Below are positions 1 through 4,470 of a stretch of DNA of 6,324 nucleotides, piece by piece. A program made the position numbers and the translations under genes. Source of the stretch: Bacteroidota bacterium (GTDB lineage: Bacteria; Bacteroidota; Bacteroidia; NS11-12g; UBA9320); assembly GCA_003485825.1 (NCBI GenBank), contig DNHN01000359.1, forward strand, positions 1-6,324. Reading direction: 5' to 3'. Position 1 is the first letter of the stretch. Each line of letters begins with the position of its first letter. The notes under the pieces were generated by a model, which saw nothing but the letters and a program-made list of their open reading frames with translations, made no database searches and was not told the DNA's origin.

Positions 1-1
1 T

Positions 2-166
2 ATTGATTTCGCAAAGTATAATAAAGCTAAACAGAGAGCAAGCTCTATAGTAGTAAATGACAGTTTTGACACTGCTACTTTTACTTATACCGTAACAAAT
101 GATATTGGAGAAATGTTTGAGTTTGAGATACCTTACCCAAATTATGATGATTTTTTCGACAGTTAA
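2..166 (+). CDS. 3' end of an unidentified protein (partial, cut by left window edge)
   Basis: An open frame enters from the left edge and ends at TAA 164-166, giving 54 visible residues with no start codon in the window. The piece is rich in beta-prone and aromatic residues (FTYTV, FEFEIPYP) and finishes with an acidic tail (NYDDFFDS). I do not recognise the family and assign no function. It is followed after 13 bases by a strong promoter, so it is probably the last gene of the preceding transcription unit, although I see no clear hairpin-plus-T-tract terminator behind it. The frame assignment rests on the uninterrupted 54 codons, the low-GC codon choice typical of the window, and the lack of any competing frame. 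Confidence 0.6.
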   Translation: MDFAKYNKAKQRASSIVVNDSFDTATFTYTVTNDIGEMFEFEIPYPNYDDFFDS

Positions 167-179
167 TAAAAAATAGTTC

Positions 180-208
180 TTGACACTTAACCTATTTACC
201 GTTATAAT
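180..208 (+). promoter_or_regulatory. Perfect sigma70-type promoter (P1)
   Basis: TTGACA at 180-185 and TATAAT at 203-208 are separated by exactly 17 bases, a 12/12 match to the housekeeping sigma70 consensus at the optimal spacing. Transcription should start near 214-216. It sits in the gap just after the stop codon at 164-166 and faces the long untranslated region and the downstream gene array. A full consensus implies use by unmodified host RNA polymerase and strong, probably early, expression. Confidence 0.9.
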
Positions 209-214
209 TGTATT

Positions 215-735
215 CATAAAAGAGAGGAAACTCTTTAAAAATCCACTAGAGATACCCCCTAGTTATTTGGAGTATCGCCCATACCCCTCAGGCGTAAGTG
301 AGTGGAGGATTCTAACTTCCTCCTAGTTAGACGGTATAGTTGCTACGATAAGTGACTCTTCGGAAGGCAGTCCGATGCGGATATAAACTGCCCTTGGGGA
401 GCTAATGACCCCGTTGCCCCATAAACTGGTACCGATTCCTATGGGCACGTCGAACCTTACAGGAGGGAGAAAGGAGACGACGTTAAAACAAAAAGACCTA
501 CCGAGAAGAGAACTCGTAGACCATCTCCGTGTATGCACGCCACGTTAATCAAAAGGATCTAATCTGGGTGTAGGTTTTAAGGCTTTTTTCCTGATAATAA
601 AAGGCCACTATTTCTGAGATGAGGCAAACTGTCATGGAGTAGTTAAGACTTCCCCGAAGAAGCACTACACCTCATCGAACACCTGGGGGTGAGCAATCAG
701 CCTTAAAGCGTAACGCGCCCCCACCTATTATAGAG
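215..735 (+). ncRNA. Putative long structured non-coding RNA or structured leader
   Basis: About 520 bases between promoter P1 and the Bfd gene hold no convincing gene. By hand count 241-720 is about 48% GC, against 27-48% in coding lines that I spot-checked. Many local helices can be drawn: 219-224/231-236; 242-247/301-306 closing 251-255/272-276 and 277-279/291-293; 366-371/387-392 capped by CCG/CGG 372-374/378-380; 415-422/441-447 with one bulged C; 447-452/478-483 with 455-458/471-474 inside; 498-505/513-519 with a bulged C; 528-531/536-539; 581-588/599-606; 618-624/670-676 enclosing 639-643/664-668 and 649-652/656-659; 684-689/718-723. No T-tract terminator follows, so it may be a leader or be processed from the mRNA. 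It lacks an obvious tRNA, tmRNA, RNase P or group I intron core. Its length recalls giant phage RNAs such as GOLLD or ROOL, but I cannot confirm membership. The exact ends are estimates. The main alternative is a set of tiny ORFs, for example 405-548. Confidence 0.5.
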
Positions 736-780
736 GTCTTTATGTATGTATGTATTTGCAATAATATATCGAGTAAAGAC
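736..780 (+). promoter_or_regulatory. Hairpin overlapping the Bfd start codon
   Basis: GTCTTTA at 736-742 is the exact reverse complement of TAAAGAC at 774-780. Together with G735-U781 and A734-U782 this makes a 9-pair stem around a 31-base AU-rich loop. The 5' arm contains the end of the Shine-Dalgarno sequence (AGAGG, 732-736) and the A of the start codon at 742, so if it forms it would limit translation initiation. Regulation is inferred only from the base pairing. Confidence 0.35.
741..755 (+). repeat. Tetranucleotide (TATG) repeat across the Bfd start
   Basis: TATG is repeated three times and followed by TAT, placing ATG triplets at 742, 746 and 750, one in each reading frame. Only the first opens the ferredoxin frame. 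The ATG at 746 gives a 12-residue peptide ending at 782-784 and the ATG at 750 stops after four codons. Confidence 0.7.
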
Positions 781-921
781 TTAGAAAAAGACCCCTTTCT
801 TATTCATAAAGTGGGGTCTAAATGTGGCAAATGTGTTGAGAGAAATCAACAAGTAGTTTGTGGAAACCTTAGCGTATTAGTAGAACCGGAAGATAGACTT
901 CCAGCCATTCAAATGGCATAG
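742..921 (+). CDS. bfd: Miniature bacterioferritin-associated ferredoxin (Bfd-like [2Fe-2S] protein)
   Basis: This 59-residue protein starts MYVCICNNIS and carries VGSKCGKCV at 24-32, nearly the same as the N-terminus (MYVCLCNGIS) and C-terminal cluster motif (VGNQCGKCV) of Escherichia coli Bfd. The four expected [2Fe-2S] ligands are Cys4, Cys6, Cys28 and Cys31. Known Bfd proteins bind bacterioferritin and pass electrons to the ferric core so that iron is released; Met1, Tyr2 and residue 5 are the contacts I recall, and Met, Tyr and a conservative Ile are kept here. The gap between the second and third ligands is 21 residues instead of 32 in E. coli Bfd, so roughly one helix is missing, and the tail is short with an extra Cys40. 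The start is chosen for AGAGG at 732-736, five bases before ATG. It acts in the cytoplasm. Identity is strong; activity of the shortened form is inference. Confidence 0.82.
   Translation: MYVCICNNISSKDLEKDPFLIHKVGSKCGKCVERNQQVVCGNLSVLVEPEDRLPAIQMA
789..819 (+). other. GC-rich hairpin inside the Bfd reading frame
   Basis: AGACCCC at 789-795 is the exact reverse complement of GGGGTCT at 813-819, and the TTT after the left arm can pair with the AAA at 808-810 across a two-base bulge. It falls in the codons between the two cysteine pairs, where the protein is shortened compared with E. coli Bfd. No T-tract follows, so it is not a standard terminator. Confidence 0.4.
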
Positions 922-944
922 CGATTTATAAAAGGAGTTCATAC

Positions 945-1073
945 ATGCCAGCAGGAAAAGGTACTTACGGCAAAAAGAAAGGAAGACCCTCTAAAAAAGG
1001 GAAGCAAAAGATGCCAATGGCTTTCTTAAAGAATATTAAGAAGAAAAAGAAATCAAAGAAGAAACGTAAATAA
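945..1073 (+). CDS. Very small lysine-rich protein, unknown function
   Basis: A 42-residue protein starts at ATG 945 behind a good Shine-Dalgarno sequence (AAAGGAG, 931-937). Lys and Arg make up about half of it, with an N-terminal GKGTYGKKKGRPSKKGK stretch, a short hydrophobic island (PMAFL, 24-28) and a C-terminal run of Lys broken by one Ser. GRP next to basic residues recalls AT-hook or histone-tail-like DNA binding, but the piece is too short to assign. Its stop codon overlaps the next start (TAATG, 1071-1075), so the two are probably translated together. Such charge suggests binding to DNA, RNA or an acidic capsid or membrane surface; this is inference. Confidence 0.75.
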   Translation: MPAGKGTYGKKKGRPSKKGKQKMPMAFLKNIKKKKKSKKKRK

Positions 1074-1237
1074 TGGCTGCTCGTGGGTTGTATGCAAATA
1101 TAAACCGCCGAAAAAAGAAGGGTACTAGTAGAACGAAGAAAAAGTCTACTATCTCACCCAAAGCTTATTCCCTAATGAAAGCAGGGTTTAAGAAGAAGAG
1201 AAAGAAAAGTGGCAGCAAAAAAACGAAGAAGCGTTAG
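1073..1237 (+). CDS. Small basic GLYANI-motif phage protein
   Basis: A 54-residue protein opens MAARGLYANINRRKKKG. The (A)RGLYANI motif followed by a basic stretch is, from memory, typical of a widespread family of short hypothetical proteins in tailed phages, often annotated without function. The middle (ISPKAYSLMKAGF, 27-39) could be a short helix, and the tail is Lys/Arg/Ser-rich. It starts at ATG 1073, overlapping the previous stop by one base, and its 3' end overlaps the next gene by 29 bases. The AAGAAGAAACG purine run just upstream may serve as the ribosome site. No enzymatic residues are visible. Virion or DNA-binding roles are both possible and I cannot choose between them. Confidence 0.8.
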   Translation: MAARGLYANINRRKKKGTSRTKKKSTISPKAYSLMKAGFKKKRKKSGSKKTKKR

Positions 1238-1517
1238 AAAGAAAGATCCCCGCCTTAAAAGAGCTGGAGTTTCTGGTTTTAATAAACCAAAAAGAACTCC
1301 CAAGCATCCCAAAAAATCTCATGTTGTCGTAGCAAAAGCTGGCGGCAAGGTAAAAACAATTCGATTCGGTCAGCAAGGTGTCTCAGGTTCTCCCAAAAAA
1401 GCGGGTGAGTCTAAGGCAGCTGCTGCTCGTCGTCGTTCTTTTAAAGCTCGTCATGCTAGAAATATTGCAAAGGGTAAGCTAAGTGCAGCTTACTGGGCGG
1501 ATAAGGTAAAATGGTAG
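1209..1517 (+). CDS. Conserved basic phage protein with RxSFxARH...YWADKVKW tail
   Basis: A 102-residue, strongly basic protein starts at GTG 1209. There is no in-frame ATG anywhere in the frame, so a GTG start behind the purine-rich AAGAGAAAG stretch is the best choice. The N-terminal third is Lys/Arg-rich (residues 1-35), the centre contains GKVKTIRFGQQGVSGSP (46-62), and the C-terminus carries RRRSFKARHARNI (74-86) and AAYWADKVKW (93-102). I recall this RFG...SFKARH...YW..K.W layout from small conserved proteins of marine phages, usually called hypothetical or structural; no domain name is certain. It is the third basic protein in a row and overlaps the previous gene by 29 bases, so a shared function with its neighbours is plausible. 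Confidence 0.82.
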   Translation: MAAKKRRSVRKKDPRLKRAGVSGFNKPKRTPKHPKKSHVVVAKAGGKVKTIRFGQQGVSGSPKKAGESKAAAARRRSFKARHARNIAKGKLSAAYWADKVKW

Positions 1518-1532
1518 AAGTATAGAATACTT
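1518..1532 (+). other. Small AT-rich inverted repeat after the basic-protein genes
   Basis: AAGTAT at 1518-1523 and ATACTT at 1527-1532 are exact inverted repeats around a 3-base AGA loop, directly after the stop codon at 1515-1517. The stem is AU-rich and no T-tract follows, so it is at best a weak attenuator or processing site. The rest of the 59-base gap is AT-rich and otherwise featureless. Confidence 0.3.
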
Positions 1533-1576
1533 TAAACTATTAATTTAAACAACAACTCAAGAGACTACTAATAAAA

Positions 1577-2140
1577 ATGATAAGAATTTTACTGTTACTA
1601 CTAGCCTTTCCCGTATTTGCGGAAGAAGCTCCGATTGATGATAACATTATTCGTACTGATTCTACTACTAATAGTACAGTTACTACAAGATCAGATACAT
1701 CGACTACCTTGAGGTCTCCTCCTGCGTCTGCTATTACGCCTACTATCAACACTTCAAACAGCGATTTGTGTACTTTTGGAGTTGCGGGGGCTGTTCAGAC
1801 ACAGATTTTGGGTATCTCTATGGGTTCTCAGATAACTGACTCAAACTGTGAACGCTTAAAACTTTCGAAAACTCTGTACGATATGGGAATGAAAGTTGCA
1901 GCAGTGTCTACTCTGTGTCAGGATGAAAGAGTATTTGACGCGATGCTGATGGCTGGAACTCCTTGCCCTTTCGAAGGTTTGATTGGCGATGAAGCAAAAG
2001 CAGCATGGAAAGTAAATGAAGAACTTGAACCCTCCGTGGATGAAACGACGGAAGAAAAGGAAAAAGGACTCGGTGATGGTACTAAGACACTCATGGGTAG
2101 TGCCGGTGTTGTTAGCCTACTGCTCTTACTCGTACTCTAG
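1577..2140 (+). CDS. Exported four-cysteine protein with hydrophobic C-terminus
   Basis: The 187-residue protein begins with a short Sec signal (MIRILLLLLAFPVFA, cleavage expected after residue 15). A Thr/Ser-rich linker follows (27-60), then a compact domain at about 62-145 with Cys65, Cys91, Cys114 and Cys130, which could form two disulfides in the periplasm. An acidic stretch (149-163) precedes a hydrophobic end, SAGVVSLLLLLVL (175-187), which could anchor the C-terminus in a membrane. The LSKTLYDMGMKVAAVS and AGTPCPF segments look well conserved in marine phage proteins I recall, but I cannot name a family. The only ribosome-site candidate is the distant AAGAGA at 1559-1564. The last 65 bases overlap the start of the next gene in another frame. 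It is the first of five exported proteins in a row. Confidence 0.85.
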   Translation: MIRILLLLLAFPVFAEEAPIDDNIIRTDSTTNSTVTTRSDTSTTLRSPPASAITPTINTSNSDLCTFGVAGAVQTQILGISMGSQITDSNCERLKLSKTLYDMGMKVAAVSTLCQDERVFDAMLMAGTPCPFEGLIGDEAKAAWKVNEELEPSVDETTEEKEKGLGDGTKTLMGSAGVVSLLLLLVL

Positions 2141-2948
2141 CGAAGAGGTATATGGAACAACCACCAACGCCGCGAATATTGGGTTGAATTGGGTGATGTC
2201 TAATATCTTGCCGCAAGCGACGGGATTGACTGTAAACAATGTAATCTATAGATATACCACTGAAAAAGACCCTGAAGCCGATATGTTGGTTCACGTTCAA
2301 AATGAGAATGCTCAAGGAAATGGGTATATCTTTAGAAGCACAGACGACTGGTCAGGTTTGCCAGGCAATACGATTAACAAAACAATTCCTGTAGGTGGTA
2401 TAGGAATTGATTTTTGGGGTGATGGTTCTATCGAAGTAGAAGGCTTTGGAACAGTTTTAGACCCAGAGGTTTACTACACATATCAGTATGTTCCGTGTGA
2501 TAATCCTCAGTCGAACCCAGAATGCCCAGGTTATATTGACCCACTCACGTTAATTCAAGAACCTGAAATAGATACTTCGAGTGAAGACTATATTCAGGAA
2601 GAATTAGACCGCAAAGCAAATACAAAAGCGCAAAGAGACGAAGAAGAAAAGAAAGAACGAGATAAATTTGCTAAGGCCACGGAAGAGAAAGTAAGAGAAA
2701 GTTTAGAGAAGATGCTAGGATTGTCAATTGGGGCAGGCCTACAGGAAGCCCAAGATACACTGTTGCATAACGCATTAGTGGCAACGAATTATTTGCCTAG
2801 AACTTATTTCGAGCAAATTAAGGGAGGGGAATATAAAGATGTAGAAATGCTGAAAGATAGTACTCTACCAGACAACGCAAATGCTCGTAGAGTGAACTTT
2901 GCACAAGACATAATGCATCAAAAAATTGTTCAATCTCAATATGATTAA
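2076..2948 (+). CDS. Exported protein with beta-rich N-domain and coiled-coil C-domain
   Basis: I place the start at ATG 2076 (290 residues) because AAAAGG at 2062-2067 lies 8 bases upstream and the protein then begins with a signal-like stretch (VLRHSWVVPVLLAYCSYSYSS). The frame is also open from ATG 2016, which would add 20 residues with a very basic segment. Residues about 28-140 look beta-rich, with DDWSGLPGNTINK (90-102) and FWGDGSIEVEGFG (113-125) as memorable motifs. Cys141 and Cys150 flank an Asn/Pro loop and may pair. Residues about 168-212 are heavily charged and probably a coiled coil. The rest is helical. LAYC is a poor lipobox because Tyr precedes the Cys. Function unknown; export suggests a periplasmic or surface role, perhaps as an oligomer through the coiled coil. 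Confidence 0.82.
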   Translation: MVLRHSWVVPVLLAYCSYSYSSEEVYGTTTNAANIGLNWVMSNILPQATGLTVNNVIYRYTTEKDPEADMLVHVQNENAQGNGYIFRSTDDWSGLPGNTINKTIPVGGIGIDFWGDGSIEVEGFGTVLDPEVYYTYQYVPCDNPQSNPECPGYIDPLTLIQEPEIDTSSEDYIQEELDRKANTKAQRDEEEKKERDKFAKATEEKVRESLEKMLGLSIGAGLQEAQDTLLHNALVATNYLPRTYFEQIKGGEYKDVEMLKDSTLPDNANARRVNFAQDIMHQKIVQSQYD

Positions 2949-2969
2949 CAGGCCATATAAGGAAACTTA

Positions 2970-3467
2970 ATGAAAAAATTATTTATTTTATTATCAACGC
3001 TAGGTCTAGCAGCCAGCATTAACGCGGAAGAAATGGAAGTAGTGGGGAACGTTGCTTCAAAATGTGTAGTAATTCCCGATACCGCAGGTATATACGGTAA
3101 CCCAACGGCGGATGTATTAAGCACTGATCCTTCAGACGGTGGGGTTGATCCTGTCGTTCGATTTGATGTAATTCAAGCAAGCATGTATAAGGCTAAAATT
3201 TCCTATCCTATAGAGTTTTCGGAATCGCCTACACTAAATGACATCGTTAACTGGACAGGAAGCGTTGGTACCTCTCAAGTATCAGACACTAGCATGTCTG
3301 GGTATGATGCAGCAAAAATTGAGTTTGATAATGTTACTGAGTTTAGTTTGACTGTTGCTGGCAGCACTTGGTTCAAAACAGAATCACAAGCAGACTATGG
3401 CTACGGCAAAGCATTTCCTGGTGGTGTATATCGTGCGGTAGTAAGTGCTGAATGTATCGCTATCTAA
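2970..3467 (+). CDS. Exported pilin-like beta protein
   Basis: A 165-residue protein with a textbook Sec signal (MKKLFILLSTLGLAASINA, cleaved before EEMEV). The start has a good ribosome site, AAGGAA at 2959-2964. The mature part is Gly/Ser/Thr/Val-rich with alternating hydrophobic residues, expected to be all beta, and has only two cysteines: Cys32 in the first strand (NVASKCVV) and Cys162 near the end (VVSAECIAI). One N-terminal and one C-terminal cysteine, plus a closing GGVYRAVVSAECI strand, resemble fimbrial or spore-coat-U-like subunits and DUF4402-type proteins. The resemblance is of pattern only. It overlaps the next gene by 16 bases. A filament, a surface decoration or a periplasmic lid are all possible. 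Confidence 0.85.
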   Translation: MKKLFILLSTLGLAASINAEEMEVVGNVASKCVVIPDTAGIYGNPTADVLSTDPSDGGVDPVVRFDVIQASMYKAKISYPIEFSESPTLNDIVNWTGSVGTSQVSDTSMSGYDAAKIEFDNVTEFSLTVAGSTWFKTESQADYGYGKAFPGGVYRAVVSAECIAI

Positions 3468-3823
3468 TAATTTTATTACTGATGAGTGGAGAAGCAAGTG
3501 CTCACTCATTTGTTCCAACCTACCCGGAGCTGAAACCTTCTTATGTTGAGGGTATACTATATACTACAATGAATCTTTTCAATGCTAGAAAAGATGTAGA
3601 ATACTATGAGTTTGGTGTTTTTAATGCAGAGTGGGAGAAAGTACCTTTTGCTATGCAGAATAAAATTATGCGGGTTAAACACCTCGAAAAAAAGAAAATT
3701 GATATTTATATAAGGGAGAAGGACAAACAAGAAGTAGTTTACATCTGTTCAAAATCAAAACTGATTATAGCAGGTGCATCAAAGACATCGGTATCTTCGA
3801 GGGTTTGTTCAAAAGTTAAATGA
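3452..3823 (+). CDS. Small exported protein, weakly like a periplasmic chaperone domain
   Basis: The 123-residue protein starts at ATG 3452, inside the previous gene by 16 bases, with a Sec signal (MYRYLIILLLMSGEASA) cleaved before HSF. The mature part alternates short strands: YVEGILYTTMNLFNAR (31-46), VEYYEFGVFNAEWEKVPF (49-66) and KKKIDIYIREKDKQEVVYIC (80-99). This strand order, with a VPF after a turn and a basic lead-in to a long strand, loosely recalls the N-terminal Ig-like domain of pilus chaperones, which would suit a partner of the pilin-like protein next door. Cys99 and Cys119 could form a disulfide. The match is not strong enough for a family name. The stop overlaps the next start (ATGA, 3820-3823), so translation is probably coupled. 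Confidence 0.82.
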   Translation: MYRYLIILLLMSGEASAHSFVPTYPELKPSYVEGILYTTMNLFNARKDVEYYEFGVFNAEWEKVPFAMQNKIMRVKHLEKKKIDIYIREKDKQEVVYICSKSKLIIAGASKTSVSSRVCSKVK

Positions 3824-4245
3824 GATTTATACTATTAATGCTATTCTCGTCCTACGCAATAGCCGATTCTAGCTCCTTGAATCTAAACTTACCTACCACT
3901 CCGGGTTCTTACGCGAGTGATAGAATAAGAACACAGGGCAATGTAGAATGCTCAATGGCGATTGGCGGAAGTGTAAATTTAGAGTTTGGTGTAGTAGGTG
4001 TTTTAAATGAAAACGGGCCTTACCGTAGTAGCTTAGGTAGTTATTCAGAAGACTACGATTCGGAAGGTTTAGTGAAAGACGTTGGGGTGTATGCAAAGAT
4101 TATTATACCTCTCAATGCACCTAAAACAAGATTAGACTGTAATCAGCTCTATAAATTGGAGCTGGCAAGACAGAGAATAGAATTACAAAAACTACAGCAA
4201 GAGGTGAATAACCTAAGAGCGTTAAAATTTGAGGATGATGGATAA
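3820..4245 (+). CDS. Exported protein with beta N-domain and C-terminal coiled coil
   Basis: A 141-residue protein begins with a short Sec signal (MRFILLMLFSSYAIA, before DSSS). Mature residues 17-65 are beta-prone and contain Cys44. A Ser/Tyr/acidic loop (66-86) leads to DVGVYAKIIIPLNAPKTRLDC (87-107), and Cys107 begins a heptad-like helix rich in Leu, Glu, Gln and Arg (109-136). Cys44 and Cys107 may form a disulfide. From memory, the VGVYAKIxIPL ... LDCxxLYxLE layout occurs in other marine phage proteins of unknown function. It is the last of the five exported proteins, and its ATGA start overlap couples it to the gene before. The coiled coil suggests a trimer or an interaction with another cassette member; this is inference. 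Confidence 0.85.
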   Translation: MRFILLMLFSSYAIADSSSLNLNLPTTPGSYASDRIRTQGNVECSMAIGGSVNLEFGVVGVLNENGPYRSSLGSYSEDYDSEGLVKDVGVYAKIIIPLNAPKTRLDCNQLYKLELARQRIELQKLQQEVNNLRALKFEDDG

Positions 4246-4246
4246 T

Positions 4247-4462
4247 ATGAGTGAGATATCCGCAATACCAGCAACTAACGTTGTTAGTTTATTTACTAGG
4301 GTCCACAATGTAGGGCCAAACGAAGTTATAACACACATAAAACATACTCAACAAGATGGCGGACCAATTAAAGTCTACGAGATAAGTTATAAAACATATA
4401 ATGCACTAGGAGAGTTAGGTCCCAATCATAAAGCAGCAACATATTTGGATGCTATAGTATAA
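4247..4462 (+). CDS. Small unknown protein (71 residues)
   Basis: The frame is open from a TTG at 4229, but ATG 4247 is preferred because it lies just after the previous stop (4243-4245), whereas earlier ATGs at 4235 and 4238 sit directly on the GAGG sequence. Ribosome-site candidates are GATGG at 4237-4241 and GAGG at 4231-4234. The protein starts MSEISAIPATNVV and contains no signal peptide, no membrane span and no cysteine. It has GPNEVITHIKHTQQDGGP (23-40) followed by VYEISYKTYNALGELGP (43-59), likely a small alpha/beta fold. I do not recognise the family. It separates the exported-protein genes from the peptidase gene, and its stop runs into the next ribosome site. Confidence 0.7.
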   Translation: MSEISAIPATNVVSLFTRVHNVGPNEVITHIKHTQQDGGPIKVYEISYKTYNALGELGPNHKAATYLDAIV

Positions 4463-4470
4463 GGAAGATA

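Noticed and set aside
17..22. TATAAT near the left edge
   Set aside because: A matching -35 element at 17-base spacing would fall outside the window, so it cannot be judged and probably reflects AT-rich codons.
66..71. TTGACA inside the partial first gene
   Set aside because: The nearest TATA-like hexamer (TATACC, 86-91) is only 14 bases away and imperfect, so the spacing does not support a promoter.
258..329. Direct repeat CCTAGTTA at 258-265 and 322-329
   Set aside because: Only eight bases and two copies; expected by chance over this length.
323..538. A 71-codon open frame on the minus strand within the putative RNA region
   Set aside because: It lies opposite the direction of all genes, has no recognisable domain, and its composition follows the GC-rich helices of the other strand.
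581..606. Hairpin with a T-run (GGCTTTTTT) considered as a rho-independent terminator
   Set aside because: The T-run is the left arm of the stem, not a tail after it, and no GC-rich stem precedes it.
215..735. Group I intron, tmRNA or RNase P RNA as the identity of the untranslated region
   Set aside because: I could not find the intron core elements, tRNA-like ends or the conserved RNase P boxes; this is a visual check only.
2016..2075. Upstream start of the second exported protein at ATG 2016
   Set aside because: It adds a 20-residue, highly basic extension before the signal-like segment; ATG 2076 has a better-spaced ribosome site. Not excluded.
2226..2252. TTGACT followed by TATAGA inside the second exported-protein gene
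   Set aside because: Two mismatches and 15-base spacing, much poorer than the two perfect promoters.
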